From contig JBEPVZ010000017.1 of NCBI GenBank assembly GCA_041690695.1, forward strand, positions 1 through 24,168: DNA of 24,168 nt. The letters are read 5' to 3'. This DNA is from JBEPVZ01 sp041690695. GTDB taxonomy: Bacteria > Patescibacteriota > Microgenomatia > Daviesbacterales > UBA10151. The notes beneath the pieces are model-generated. The model was given only the letters and a program-made list of their open reading frames with translations. It ran no database searches and was not told the DNA's origin. This document shows, one piece after another, positions 1 through 7,177 of this stretch (the stretch's first letter is position 1; every line of letters begins with the position of its first letter). The translations under genes and the position numbers were made by a program.

Positions 1-261
1 GGTCTTTTAAAAAGTTTATTTATTTACTCATCGGGCATAGTTATTACTGGCTTGGCTGCGGTTATTCCTGGAGGATTGGGTGTTACAGAAGGTGGCATGA
101 CTGGATTGTTGGTTTTTAATCAAGTTGATCTGGTAACGGCCTTAGCGATTGTTTTGTTGTTTAGGGTAGTGACTTTTGTTTTTCCAACATTGCTAGGTTT
201 AATGATCTTATTAATTTTTTACGGAAAAATCCTTTTAACTAAAAAAAATGATAAAAAATAA
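1..261 (+). CDS. C-terminal end of a lysylphosphatidylglycerol synthase/flippase-like membrane protein (5' partial)
   Basis: The frame is open from base 1, so the start lies outside the window and only the last 86 residues are present. They contain a glycine-rich element (residues 24-33 of the fragment, GGLGVTEGGM) followed by two hydrophobic segments. This matches the last part of the UPF0104 / lysylphosphatidylglycerol synthase transmembrane family, where a PGGLG-VEG motif precedes the final helices. Such proteins are polytopic and act on or flip lipid-linked substrates; the substrate cannot be told from this piece. The lysine-rich tail overlaps the next gene by 14 bases, so the two are probably co-transcribed with the lipid phosphatase and lipid kinase downstream. 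The family call is fairly good, the function unknown. Confidence 0.72.
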   Translation, partial: GLLKSLFIYSSGIVITGLAAVIPGGLGVTEGGMTGLLVFNQVDLVTALAIVLLFRVVTFVFPTLLGLMILLIFYGKILLTKKNDKK

Positions 262-919
262 GCCTTTATTTAAATTAACTCTTGAGATAATAGTCTTGTT
301 AGTGGTTTCAGTCGGATTTGGTTTCTTAGTTCAGTTTAATCCGTTAATTAAATCGGTTGATAACTTTGTTTATTTAACCTTAAGCCAAGATTTCCATTCT
401 CCAATCATCGACTTCCTAATTCTGCCGTTTAACTTTAATTTTATTTCTTGGGCTGGGCCAATGCCAAGCTATCTTTATCTTCTAGTTTTAGGGGCTGTCA
501 TTTATCTGCTGATTTTTGAAAAGCCAAAACTACCAGGTTTTATCATGGCAATTGGCTTGGGGAGTATGCTGGTGTTAATCAGCCGAATTGTCGATTGGCA
601 ATTTATCTTTAGGGCTCGGCCATTTGATACCCTTCATATTAATGTTTCTGACGCCGCTCGTTTGGCTTGGGAAAAGTTATCATCATACCCTTCAGGTCAT
701 ACTCGTGAGACGACTTTATATGGAATTATTATCATAAACTATCTCCCCAAGTTAAAATGGCTGATGATTGGATTTATCTTATTTATTATTTATAGTCGAG
801 TCTATGTTGGCGCACATTACCCGACAGATGCTATTATTGGCAGTCTAATTGGTTATTGGGCGGCTAAGATTGCTCTCGAATTAACAACCTTAATTAAACA
901 ACGTTTTGAAAAAAAATGA
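248..919 (+). CDS. PAP2-family membrane phosphatase (phosphatidic acid / polyprenyl-diphosphate phosphatase type)
   Basis: This 223-residue protein has about six hydrophobic segments and all three PAP2 signatures: an RARP element at R122-P125, the PSGH motif at 148-151 and SR-x5-H-x3-D at 183-194. H151, H190 and D194 are the expected catalytic residues facing the outer side of the membrane. Family members dephosphorylate phosphatidate, phosphatidylglycerophosphate or undecaprenyl diphosphate; the sequence does not decide which. The gene overlaps its upstream neighbour by 14 bases and the lipid kinase downstream by 4 bases (ATGA). A phosphatase next to a lipid kinase suggests lipid or lipid-carrier recycling. 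No Shine-Dalgarno site is visible before the ATG, only an A-rich run. TGA is the stop codon. Confidence 0.9.
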   Translation: MIKNKPLFKLTLEIIVLLVVSVGFGFLVQFNPLIKSVDNFVYLTLSQDFHSPIIDFLILPFNFNFISWAGPMPSYLYLLVLGAVIYLLIFEKPKLPGFIMAIGLGSMLVLISRIVDWQFIFRARPFDTLHINVSDAARLAWEKLSSYPSGHTRETTLYGIIIINYLPKLKWLMIGFILFIIYSRVYVGAHYPTDAIIGSLIGYWAAKIALELTTLIKQRFEKK

Positions 920-1851
920 ATAAAGTAAAGTTAATTTATAATCCTCAGGCCGGTAAAAAACGACAAATTATTCCTGGTCAGAAACAAATTACCCTTGAAG
1001 ATATTAAAGACTTGTTAGCGCAATATCAGATTGAAGCCGATTATTATCCGACAAAAGGGCCGGAAGATGCTCAAAGATTAGCCAAACAAAGTCAGAAACA
1101 AGGTTATGAATTAGTCATTGCAGCTGGGGGTGACGGAACTGTTTCTGAGGTTGCCATTGGCTTAATTGGGAGTGAAGTTCGTTTAGGCATTTTGCCCCTG
1201 GGGACGTTTATGAATTTAGCTCGAATGTTAGCTATTCCTAGAGATTTAGAACAAGCGATTCAGATTATAAAGATTGGCCGGACTCGAAAGATTGATGTTG
1301 GCAAGATTAATCATAACTATTTTTTTGAAGAAGCGGGGATTGGGATTGAAGCTGAGGCCCATCATCTCTTAACTGGAATCTTTGAAAGAGGGGAGAGAAC
1401 TAACTTTTTTAAACTGTTTAAGCTACTTTTTAATTTTTATGGTTATTCTGCCAAGTTGATTTTGGACGACCAGACAATTGAAACGAAAGCCACTTTAATC
1501 ACCATTTCTAACGGTCCTTATGGGGGAGCAGCTTTAAAGTTGGCACCTTCGGCTAAACTTAACGATCATTGTCTAACTGTAACTTTGTTAACCATGTCAA
1601 AGCTGGGTATTATTGGTTATTTGTTGGGTTTGTTAATTAAAGGCCGGTCGAGTTCTCATAAAAAGGCTGTTTATAAATCCCAAAAAGTTATGATTGAAAC
1701 TGAAGTTAAGCGACTAATACATGCGGATGCGCGGGTTTTTGGCGAAACCCCAGCTCATTTTGAAACTATTCCGAATGCTCTAAATGTGATTTGTGGTTTT
1801 CCCAAAGACGGCCAATCTTCGCTTAAAAAACGCACGATTCTTGATGCCTAA
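916..1851 (+). CDS. Diacylglycerol kinase family lipid kinase (YegS/BmrU/DagK-like)
   Basis: The 311-residue protein begins with the NPQAGKK element (residues 9-15) and carries the nucleotide-binding GGDGT motif at 71-75, followed by an LPLGTFMNLAR segment (about 93-103) that corresponds to the family's LPLGTANDFAR element. The C-terminal half is beta-rich, with a GIGIEAEAHH stretch, as in soluble DagK/YegS proteins. The expected reaction is ATP-dependent phosphorylation of diacylglycerol or a related lipid at the membrane surface. The ATG overlaps the PAP2 gene stop, so translation is probably coupled. The length is normal for the family (about 290-320). The family is well supported; the exact lipid is not. 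Confidence 0.9.
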   Translation: MNKVKLIYNPQAGKKRQIIPGQKQITLEDIKDLLAQYQIEADYYPTKGPEDAQRLAKQSQKQGYELVIAAGGDGTVSEVAIGLIGSEVRLGILPLGTFMNLARMLAIPRDLEQAIQIIKIGRTRKIDVGKINHNYFFEEAGIGIEAEAHHLLTGIFERGERTNFFKLFKLLFNFYGYSAKLILDDQTIETKATLITISNGPYGGAALKLAPSAKLNDHCLTVTLLTMSKLGIIGYLLGLLIKGRSSSHKKAVYKSQKVMIETEVKRLIHADARVFGETPAHFETIPNALNVICGFPKDGQSSLKKRTILDA

Positions 1852-1929
1852 TTGGGATTGTTGGTTAACGATTGTGGGGGCGATTTACCACAGATTACAT
1901 CTTAAAAAAATCTTCTAATTGATTTCTGA

Positions 1930-1958
1930 TTGAAGTTAACCCCAATTGGGCGTATACT
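1930..1958 (+). promoter_or_regulatory. Sigma70-type promoter of the cupin isomerase operon with a 10-bp palindrome in its spacer
   Basis: TTGAAG (1930-1935) and TATACT (1953-1958) are separated by exactly 17 bp. Predicted transcription start is near 1965, six bases before the ATG at 1971. The perfect palindrome CCCAATTGGG (1941-1950) fills most of the spacer, a typical operator position. The 119-bp gap 1852-1970 holds no other feature I can support. Confidence 0.75.
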
Positions 1959-1970
1959 AATTTTTGTCTT

Positions 1971-2546
1971 ATGAAGCTGTCTTCCACCCGTGATTTAGCT
2001 GGCCTTAAACCGGTTTTAAAAGATTCCAACTCAACTGGGCCTGATCCAGTTTACTGGGTTTTTTCAGACGCTACTGACTCCAAATGGGCTAATGTGACAA
2101 TGATTGCTTCAGGCAGTTTTAATGGTGAATTTCCGAAGACGTTTGGTCATTATCATGGTGTTGATGTCCCCGAGATTTATCATCTGATTGAAGGCCAGGG
2201 TATCTTGCTACTTCAGAAAAAACATATGGAAGGGGAGACTTGGATCCCAGAAAAGGTTTCGGAAGTTTTATTAATCCAAGCTAAACCAGGGGATGAGATC
2301 TTAATTACTCCTGAATGGGGACATTCCTGGTCAAATGTTGGTACGGGCCCTCTTATCTCATTTGATGATTGGCGATCCGGTCATACTCCTGGTGACTATG
2401 AAAAGATCGAACAACTTCAAGGTTTAGCTTACTACTTAATTTCTGAGAATGGTCAGGTCAAGCCGGTTCCTAATCCTCATTATGTCGATTTGCCAGAACC
2501 TAAATTTATAACTGCCGCGGAGTTTAAAGCTAACTACCAATCTTGA
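1971..2546 (+). CDS. Cupin-type glucose-6-phosphate isomerase (archaeal-type PGI family)
   Basis: This 191-residue protein matches the cupin phosphoglucose isomerase family (PF06560), known from archaea such as Pyrococcus and from scattered bacteria. The metal-binding core is visible: GHYH at 59-62, E68 in PEIYHLIEGQG, and H118 in the second cupin motif, matching the His-x-His, Glu, His ligand set of the Pyrococcus enzyme but with a longer loop before the last His. The C-terminal segment with ENGQVKPVPNPHY also fits. The reaction is interconversion of glucose-6-phosphate and fructose-6-phosphate in the cytoplasm. A promoter ends 12 bases before the ATG, so the mRNA would have only about six leader bases. 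The downstream glycosyltransferase overlaps its stop by 4 bases. Confidence 0.85.
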   Translation: MKLSSTRDLAGLKPVLKDSNSTGPDPVYWVFSDATDSKWANVTMIASGSFNGEFPKTFGHYHGVDVPEIYHLIEGQGILLLQKKHMEGETWIPEKVSEVLLIQAKPGDEILITPEWGHSWSNVGTGPLISFDDWRSGHTPGDYEKIEQLQGLAYYLISENGQVKPVPNPHYVDLPEPKFITAAEFKANYQS

Positions 2547-3967
2547 AATTCCAAAATCGTTTTGAGTTGATACTTCCATGGTTAATTTTTGTTGGGTGGG
2601 GAATCTTACTATTTTGGAATTTAGGCGCGACCGCTTTAACTGATTGGGATGAAGCTTGGTATGGAGATTTAGCTCGGAATTTTGCTCAAAATGGTCATCT
2701 TCTAACTCCGATTTGGAATCATCAGCCTTTTTTTGATAAGCCCCCTCTTTATTTATGGTTTACAGCTTTCGCAATTAAAGTTTTTGGCCAAAATGAATTT
2801 AGTGTGCGTTTTTTTTCAGTCCTAGCGACTCTCGGATCAGGTCTTTTAATTTATGAGTTAGGTAAAGAGCTTTTTAATAAACGAGCGGGCTTAATCTCTT
2901 TAATTGTTTTAGCCTCAACGATTGCTTTTATTTATCGAGGTCGAACTGGTAATCTCGATAATTTTTTAACTTTTTGGTTAACTCTGGAAATATTTAGCCT
3001 AATTAAATTATTTAGAAGTAACTCAAAAAAGTGGGCAGCTATTTTTGGGATTGCAATGGTGGCAACCTTTTTAACCAAAGGCTTTTTAGCATTTATTTTT
3101 CCAGCCATCTTAGGAGGTGGAATATTATTAACAAATCCTAAAAAGATATTAAATATCAAACTTGTCTTAAGTTTAGTCGGGGCGACTTTAATAATTGTAA
3201 GTTGGTTTTTGTTAAATTTATATGTAAATGGCTCACAATTTATAGATCAATTTTTTGCTAATCAAATTGGTAAGATTTCAACTGCTGGAACATTTGCTAA
3301 TACTAAAAGTAATTTTTCTTTAATTTTTATTAGCTATTTAAAAAGTGACTTAAAGTGGTGGTTTATCCTATTTATTCCAGGGTTTTTCTTTAGCTTATTA
3401 ACTTGGAAAAATATTTATCAAAGATCGCTATTAATCTTTTTTATAATTTTGTTTATCATTTTGAGTTTTGCTGAAAATAAAAGTAATTGGTTTTTGATCC
3501 CACTTTATCCGATTGTGGGTTTAATAATTGGTTCGCTACTTGGAAAACTAGGTAAGTGGGGTGTATGGGTGGGGTTATTAATTGGTGTTGTTTGTTTGAC
3601 AGAGTTTCACAGCCTATATTTAGTAGGTGATAGTTCTGGAGATGAAGCTCGGGTTGCCAAAGCGGCCTATCAGAATACCCAAGAAGGAGATATTATTTAT
3701 CTAACTGACTTTTATTATCCAACGACCGTTTATTACAGTCAGCGAAAAGTCTATTCACTTTTTTCGGATATTAATATTGGAACTACAAATTCTACTTGGT
3801 GGATTTTACCTCAATCTAAATGGTCAGATATTTTAAAAGGTTCCCGAGTTTTTATTATTGGCTCCCCGAATAGTTTAGCTAAATTAAAACAGTATGATCC
3901 GACTATCTCTTTTGAAACGCTTTCCCAATCTGGGGATAGAGTGCTTGTTAAAAAAGTAGCTGATTAA
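2543..3967 (+). CDS. GT39-family membrane glycosyltransferase (ArnT/PMT-like)
   Basis: A 474-residue polytopic protein with about 10-12 hydrophobic segments. The first outside loop carries the acidic DWDEAWYGDLARNF element (D34, D36, E37), followed by FFDKPPLYLW, both diagnostic of the ArnT/protein O-mannosyltransferase superfamily (PMT_2). A soluble C-terminal tail follows at about 365-474. Such enzymes move a sugar from a polyprenyl-phosphate donor to a lipid or protein on the outer face of the membrane. The start is a TTG inside a 4-base overlap with the isomerase stop. It is the only upstream start in frame that keeps the first helix and the acidic loop. No Shine-Dalgarno site is evident, so coupling to the previous gene is likely. 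Donor and acceptor are unknown. Confidence 0.85.
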   Translation: MKFQNRFELILPWLIFVGWGILLFWNLGATALTDWDEAWYGDLARNFAQNGHLLTPIWNHQPFFDKPPLYLWFTAFAIKVFGQNEFSVRFFSVLATLGSGLLIYELGKELFNKRAGLISLIVLASTIAFIYRGRTGNLDNFLTFWLTLEIFSLIKLFRSNSKKWAAIFGIAMVATFLTKGFLAFIFPAILGGGILLTNPKKILNIKLVLSLVGATLIIVSWFLLNLYVNGSQFIDQFFANQIGKISTAGTFANTKSNFSLIFISYLKSDLKWWFILFIPGFFFSLLTWKNIYQRSLLIFFIILFIILSFAENKSNWFLIPLYPIVGLIIGSLLGKLGKWGVWVGLLIGVVCLTEFHSLYLVGDSSGDEARVAKAAYQNTQEGDIIYLTDFYYPTTVYYSQRKVYSLFSDINIGTTNSTWWILPQSKWSDILKGSRVFIIGSPNSLAKLKQYDPTISFETLSQSGDRVLVKKVAD

Positions 3968-3976
3968 ATCTTTGGC

Positions 3977-3985
3977 TGTTATAAT
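3977..3985 (+). promoter_or_regulatory. Extended -10 promoter of the ImmA-like gene
   Basis: TGT followed by TATAAT (3980-3985) forms a consensus extended -10 element. There is no good -35 hexamer at 16-18 bp. Predicted start is near 3992, three bases before the ATG at 3995, so the mRNA would be almost leaderless. Confidence 0.7.
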
Positions 3986-3994
3986 GTCCAGGCT

Positions 3995-4525
3995 ATGGAT
4001 CTAAATCAAGTGAGTAAGTTAGCAGAAGAGTTGGCTGGCAAATATAATCCTGAAGGGCTATCGCCATTTCCATACGAAAATATTCAAGCTGATAAAAAGG
4101 ATTTAGATATTTATTTAGTCGAACTTGATCAATCAGTTTCGGGGGCAATTGGTTATAACAAAGATAATAAACAGTTTGAGATTTTTATAAATAATTTAAA
4201 ATCTAATACCCGCCAACATTTTACAATTGCTCATGAGCTCGGCCATTACTTTTTACACCCCGACGAAATTAAAAAGCTAGATGTGTTAATTGATGGTGAA
4301 CAGTCGTTTGATCGAGGTAGTTCAATGTTATTTCGTCTTGATCAAGCAACTCCGAGCCAGCTAGAAATTGAAGCTAATAACTTTGCCGCCAGTTTAATTA
4401 TGCCGGAGGAATTAGTTAAAAAAGCTTGGAAATCATTAAAAAGTATTCAAGAGTCTGCCAAAGTTTTTCAAGTCTCGCCATCGGCCATGAGTATCCGTTT
4501 AGAACGTTTAAAGTTACTTAGCTAA
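3995..4525 (+). CDS. ImmA/IrrE-family metallo-endopeptidase
   Basis: The 176-residue protein has the zinc-protease motif HELGH at 80-84 in HFTIAHELGHYFLHP, and a downstream IEANNFAASLIMPE element in which E126 is the likely third ligand. This is the classic ImmA/IrrE layout (PF06114). The C-terminal part (about 140-176, FQVSPSAMSIRLERL) is the usual helical tail. Relatives cleave Xre-type repressors to switch on mobile-element, stress or DNA-damage responses. Here no helix-turn-helix repressor gene is adjacent, so the target is not apparent. The only co-oriented partner is the small membrane-protein gene starting 6 bases downstream. Family assignment is strong; role is open. Confidence 0.9.
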   Translation: MDLNQVSKLAEELAGKYNPEGLSPFPYENIQADKKDLDIYLVELDQSVSGAIGYNKDNKQFEIFINNLKSNTRQHFTIAHELGHYFLHPDEIKKLDVLIDGEQSFDRGSSMLFRLDQATPSQLEIEANNFAASLIMPEELVKKAWKSLKSIQESAKVFQVSPSAMSIRLERLKLLS

Positions 4526-4531
4526 CGATTT

Positions 4532-4954
4532 ATGCCGAATAAGATTGCGTCTAAACAAAAAGTTCAATTTGATAATTTAAAATTCCCTCAAAACTATTCT
4601 AAAGTTTTGATGTCACTAATTAATCGTCCTAATAAATCCTCGCTTAAATCTTACGATAAGTTTGCTCAAAAAAAGTTTAATATTGAACAAGAGATCGCTA
4701 GACGAGAGAATTTAAAAAATCAGGCCTTAGGTCAGGATATTAAACTCAAAAAAGATACCTTATCAAACCTCTTTCGCTTTTTAGCAATTGAAACGATCGC
4801 GGTCTTTGGTTTTGCTTTCTTTCAAGCTATTCATTTCTTGGGATTTGCACTTGAAGAGTGGAGTTTTAGATTAATTATGACGGTGACTATTTTACAGATT
4901 ACCTATATGTTGAGAGTGGCGGTTAGGCATTTATTCCCAACCAATCAGAAATAA
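4532..4954 (+). CDS. Small membrane protein, partner of the ImmA-like peptidase (unknown function)
   Basis: I do not recognise a named family. The 140-residue protein has a basic, helical N-terminal part (1-80, many Lys/Asn/Gln) and two hydrophobic segments at about 82-103 and 112-131. These are separated by a short loop with an acidic pair (EEW, 108-110), and the tail is short and basic. It is probably a two-helix inner-membrane protein with a cytoplasmic N-terminal region. It starts 6 bases after the peptidase stop and has no visible promoter or Shine-Dalgarno site of its own, so it is very likely co-transcribed with the peptidase. A stress-sensing or cell-effect module is possible but is inference from neighbourhood only. 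Confidence 0.7.
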   Translation: MPNKIASKQKVQFDNLKFPQNYSKVLMSLINRPNKSSLKSYDKFAQKKFNIEQEIARRENLKNQALGQDIKLKKDTLSNLFRFLAIETIAVFGFAFFQAIHFLGFALEEWSFRLIMTVTILQITYMLRVAVRHLFPTNQK

Positions 4955-4955
4955 G

Positions 4956-4964
4956 TGGTAAAAT
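4956..4964 (+). promoter_or_regulatory. Extended -10 promoter before the ferric-reductase-like gene
   Basis: TGG followed by TAAAAT (4959-4964) is an extended -10 element. Predicted start is near 4971, five bases before the ATG at 4976. No convincing -35 is seen. Confidence 0.55.
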
Positions 4965-4975
4965 AGCCTAATTCC

Positions 4976-6583
4976 ATGTTGAATTCCTTGAAGAGCTACC
5001 TTAATCCATCAGAATTATTTCATAATATCCGTTTTTATATTTTGGTGATTAATTTTACGATTGGGATGACGATTTTTGTTTACTTTACGGCCACCATTCC
5101 TGATGTAACCCCAAGAGCGATTCAATTTACGGAATTTTATGCTTTCTTGGCGGTTATCAACCTTTATTTAGCAGTTTTGGCAACTCCATTATTAAAGCTT
5201 TTTCCGTCACTTCCCTTGGCTCAAACTTATTTAAAAGCTCGGAGAGCTTTAGGTGTTTCAGCATTTTTGTTTTCAGTCATGCATGTCAGGAGCGCTTTTT
5301 TTGATGAGTTAGGTGGTTTTGATGGCTTGGGCTTTTTATCCTCTAAATATTTAATTGCCATCTCCCTTAGTGTCACCGCCCTTGTAATTTTATTGCTAAT
5401 GGCCAGTACTTCTTTTGACTTTATAATTGCTAAATTAACTTTTAAGAAATGGAAAAAAATACATAGGTTAGTTTATTTAATTGTCTTGCTGGTTACAATT
5501 CATGCCTTAATGCTGGGTGGCCAGTTTAGTGATCTATCTGGGACAATTCCTCAAATATTTTTAGGGGCTTTAGTTATTCTTTTAGGATTAGAAAGTATTC
5601 GTTTTGATAAGTATCTGCGATCTAAGTGGTTAGCTTTACCAAGTTTTGGCTTAAGTTTTGGACTATGTTTATTTTTGGTAGCGGGAATTGGTGTTTTGTT
5701 ATATGCACCGACAGGTGGGGGGAATGTTTCACCATTTAATATTCATGCAGCTCATATTCAATTAGCCCAGCAAGCTCAACAAGGTCAAGGTTTTTTGCCA
5801 AAGATACCTGGGCAAACAAATAATCCAGCATTGATTGGTGATCGAACCAAACGTTACACTGTTAGTTTTTTACATTCTGATCAGGTTTCGCCGAACCAGG
5901 ATACCAATTTAAGTTTTAAAATTAATGATGCATCAAGCGGCAATCCGGTTGATCTATTTCAATTTGTTTATACCAAGACTATGCATCTTGTCATTGTTGA
6001 TAATGAATTAAATTATTTTAATCATATTCATCCCACCCAGAATGGTTCAAGCTTTGATATTCAAACCCAGTTTCCTCATCCTGGTCGTTACCATTTATAT
6101 GTCGATTTTCAACCGCTAGGTGCGATCGAACAGCAGTTTGCTTTTACTTTGGATGTCGGTAATGTCACTTCCCCAGCCGTTGCCAGTCAGCCGGTTGATA
6201 CGAGTCTGACTAAAACTTTTGATAAATATCAGGTGACTTTAACACCGTCAGCGCCTTTAGTTGCGACCGACATGTCAATTGGAAAACAAACATTAAGCTT
6301 TAATATTAAAGATGCTCTAACTGGTCAACCTATTACAACTTTAAAACCCTATTTAGCTGCTTATGGTCATCTGGTTTTAATTAACGAGTCAACTTATGAC
6401 TATATTCATGTTCATCCATCTAACTTAGTTCCGCCAGCACCTGACGCCAGTAGTGGCCCTGAGGTCGACTTTTTGCCACTAGGTCTTTATGGTCCAATTA
6501 AGCCTGGGATTTATCGAGTCTTTGGTCAATTTAATCCGGATAATAATTTGTTTACATCGGATTTTACAATTAATATTAATTAG
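4976..6583 (+). CDS. Ferric-reductase-like heme membrane protein with histidine-rich extracytoplasmic tandem domain
   Basis: The first ~240 of 535 residues form about six or seven membrane segments resembling the ferric reductase-like transmembrane domain (also seen in MsrQ/YedZ). H103 (FSVMHVR) and the H163/H176 pair (KIHRLVY...TIHALML) are at positions expected for heme ligands. Residues about 255-535 lie outside the membrane and contain two related beta-rich units. Each carries the same three-histidine pattern: H337, H350, H352 and H465, H478, H480, both in an HLV-I-x(6-7)-Y-x(1-2)-HxHP context with identical spacing. This suggests metal binding. The flavin/NAD domain of full ferric reductases is absent. 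The next genes encode CopC-like and YcnI-like proteins, so copper (or iron) reduction and handling at the surface is the best inference. Confidence 0.75.
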   Translation: MLNSLKSYLNPSELFHNIRFYILVINFTIGMTIFVYFTATIPDVTPRAIQFTEFYAFLAVINLYLAVLATPLLKLFPSLPLAQTYLKARRALGVSAFLFSVMHVRSAFFDELGGFDGLGFLSSKYLIAISLSVTALVILLLMASTSFDFIIAKLTFKKWKKIHRLVYLIVLLVTIHALMLGGQFSDLSGTIPQIFLGALVILLGLESIRFDKYLRSKWLALPSFGLSFGLCLFLVAGIGVLLYAPTGGGNVSPFNIHAAHIQLAQQAQQGQGFLPKIPGQTNNPALIGDRTKRYTVSFLHSDQVSPNQDTNLSFKINDASSGNPVDLFQFVYTKTMHLVIVDNELNYFNHIHPTQNGSSFDIQTQFPHPGRYHLYVDFQPLGAIEQQFAFTLDVGNVTSPAVASQPVDTSLTKTFDKYQVTLTPSAPLVATDMSIGKQTLSFNIKDALTGQPITTLKPYLAAYGHLVLINESTYDYIHVHPSNLVPPAPDASSGPEVDFLPLGLYGPIKPGIYRVFGQFNPDNNLFTSDFTININ

Positions 6584-6587
6584 TAGC

Positions 6588-6596
6588 TGGTAGAAT
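6588..6596 (+). promoter_or_regulatory. Possible extended -10 promoter before the CopC-like gene
   Basis: TGG followed by TAGAAT (6591-6596) resembles an extended -10. Predicted start is near 6603, leaving a 22-base leader that contains a GGGTGA Shine-Dalgarno-like site (6611-6616) before the ATG at 6625. It could also be chance in an operon. Confidence 0.4.
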
Positions 6597-6624
6597 GTAG
6601 TTGGTAGTTCGGGTGACAAAGTTT

Positions 6625-7173
6625 ATGAAATACAAAAAAATAGTTTTATTAACAATATTTACTTTGTATGGGCTTAGTTTTGGATCTCCAGTTTTTGCCC
6701 ACGTTCTAAAAGTCGATGGTAATATTGGAGCGGTTTTACATATTGATCCGGATGATGATCCAATTGCTAATTTACCAAGCAACTTTTATTTTGAATTTAA
6801 AGATAAACAAAATCAGTTTGATATTACAAAATGTAACTGCCAAGTTTATATTAGTGAGTCGGGTAAACAACTTTATACTCAAGCTATCTCTTCACCAACT
6901 TTTAGCTACACCTTTCTTAAAAAAGATGTTTATCAACTAGTTGTGATTGGGCAGCCAACTTCGGGATATAACTTCCAGCAGTTTAGCTTAAGCTATGATA
7001 TCCGGGTTGCCAGAGAGAATCTGTCTTCACAAGCTACCAACTACCCATCCCAAACTACTAATCCTTTTGATTGGATCTTGAGCCATTGGCCTCATTTCCT
7101 GGCCGGTTTTCTTATTTTAGGATTTATAATAGTAGCAGTAATCCGCGAAAAGATTCTAAAAAAAAGGGGGTGA
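6625..7173 (+). CDS. CopC/YtkA-like membrane-anchored protein, predicted copper binding
   Basis: The 182-residue protein starts with a signal peptide (about 1-25, ending PVFA). Cleavage would leave H26 as the first residue of the mature protein, the arrangement used by CopC-type His-brace copper proteins. The body is beta-rich, with H39 in VLHIDPDDDP and a Cys-Asn-Cys pair at C70/C72. A single C-terminal membrane helix (about 157-173) and a basic tail anchor it to the membrane. I chose ATG 6625 because it gives a clean signal peptide and lies 8 bases after GGGTGA; a TTG at 6601 would add eight residues. The similarity to CopC is in architecture rather than strong motif identity, so copper is inferred from structure and from the YcnI gene just downstream. 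Confidence 0.65.
   Translation: MKYKKIVLLTIFTLYGLSFGSPVFAHVLKVDGNIGAVLHIDPDDDPIANLPSNFYFEFKDKQNQFDITKCNCQVYISESGKQLYTQAISSPTFSYTFLKKDVYQLVVIGQPTSGYNFQQFSLSYDIRVARENLSSQATNYPSQTTNPFDWILSHWPHFLAGFLILGFIIVAVIREKILKKRG
7166..7172 (+). promoter_or_regulatory. Strong Shine-Dalgarno site for the YcnI-like gene
   Basis: GGGGGTG (7166-7172) lies 5 bases before the ATG at 7178 and overlaps the TGA stop of the previous gene. It is one of only two strong ribosome-binding sites in the window, and it fixes this start. Confidence 0.8.
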
Positions 7174-7177
7174 TTAG

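Noticed and set aside
1873..1892. Hairpin TGTGG / CCACA as a terminator after the lipid kinase gene
   Set aside because: The stem is only 5 bp with a 10-base loop and there is no T-tract after it.
6601..6624. TTG 6601 as the start of the CopC-like gene
   Set aside because: ATG 6625 gives a standard signal peptide and has a GGGTGA site at a proper distance.
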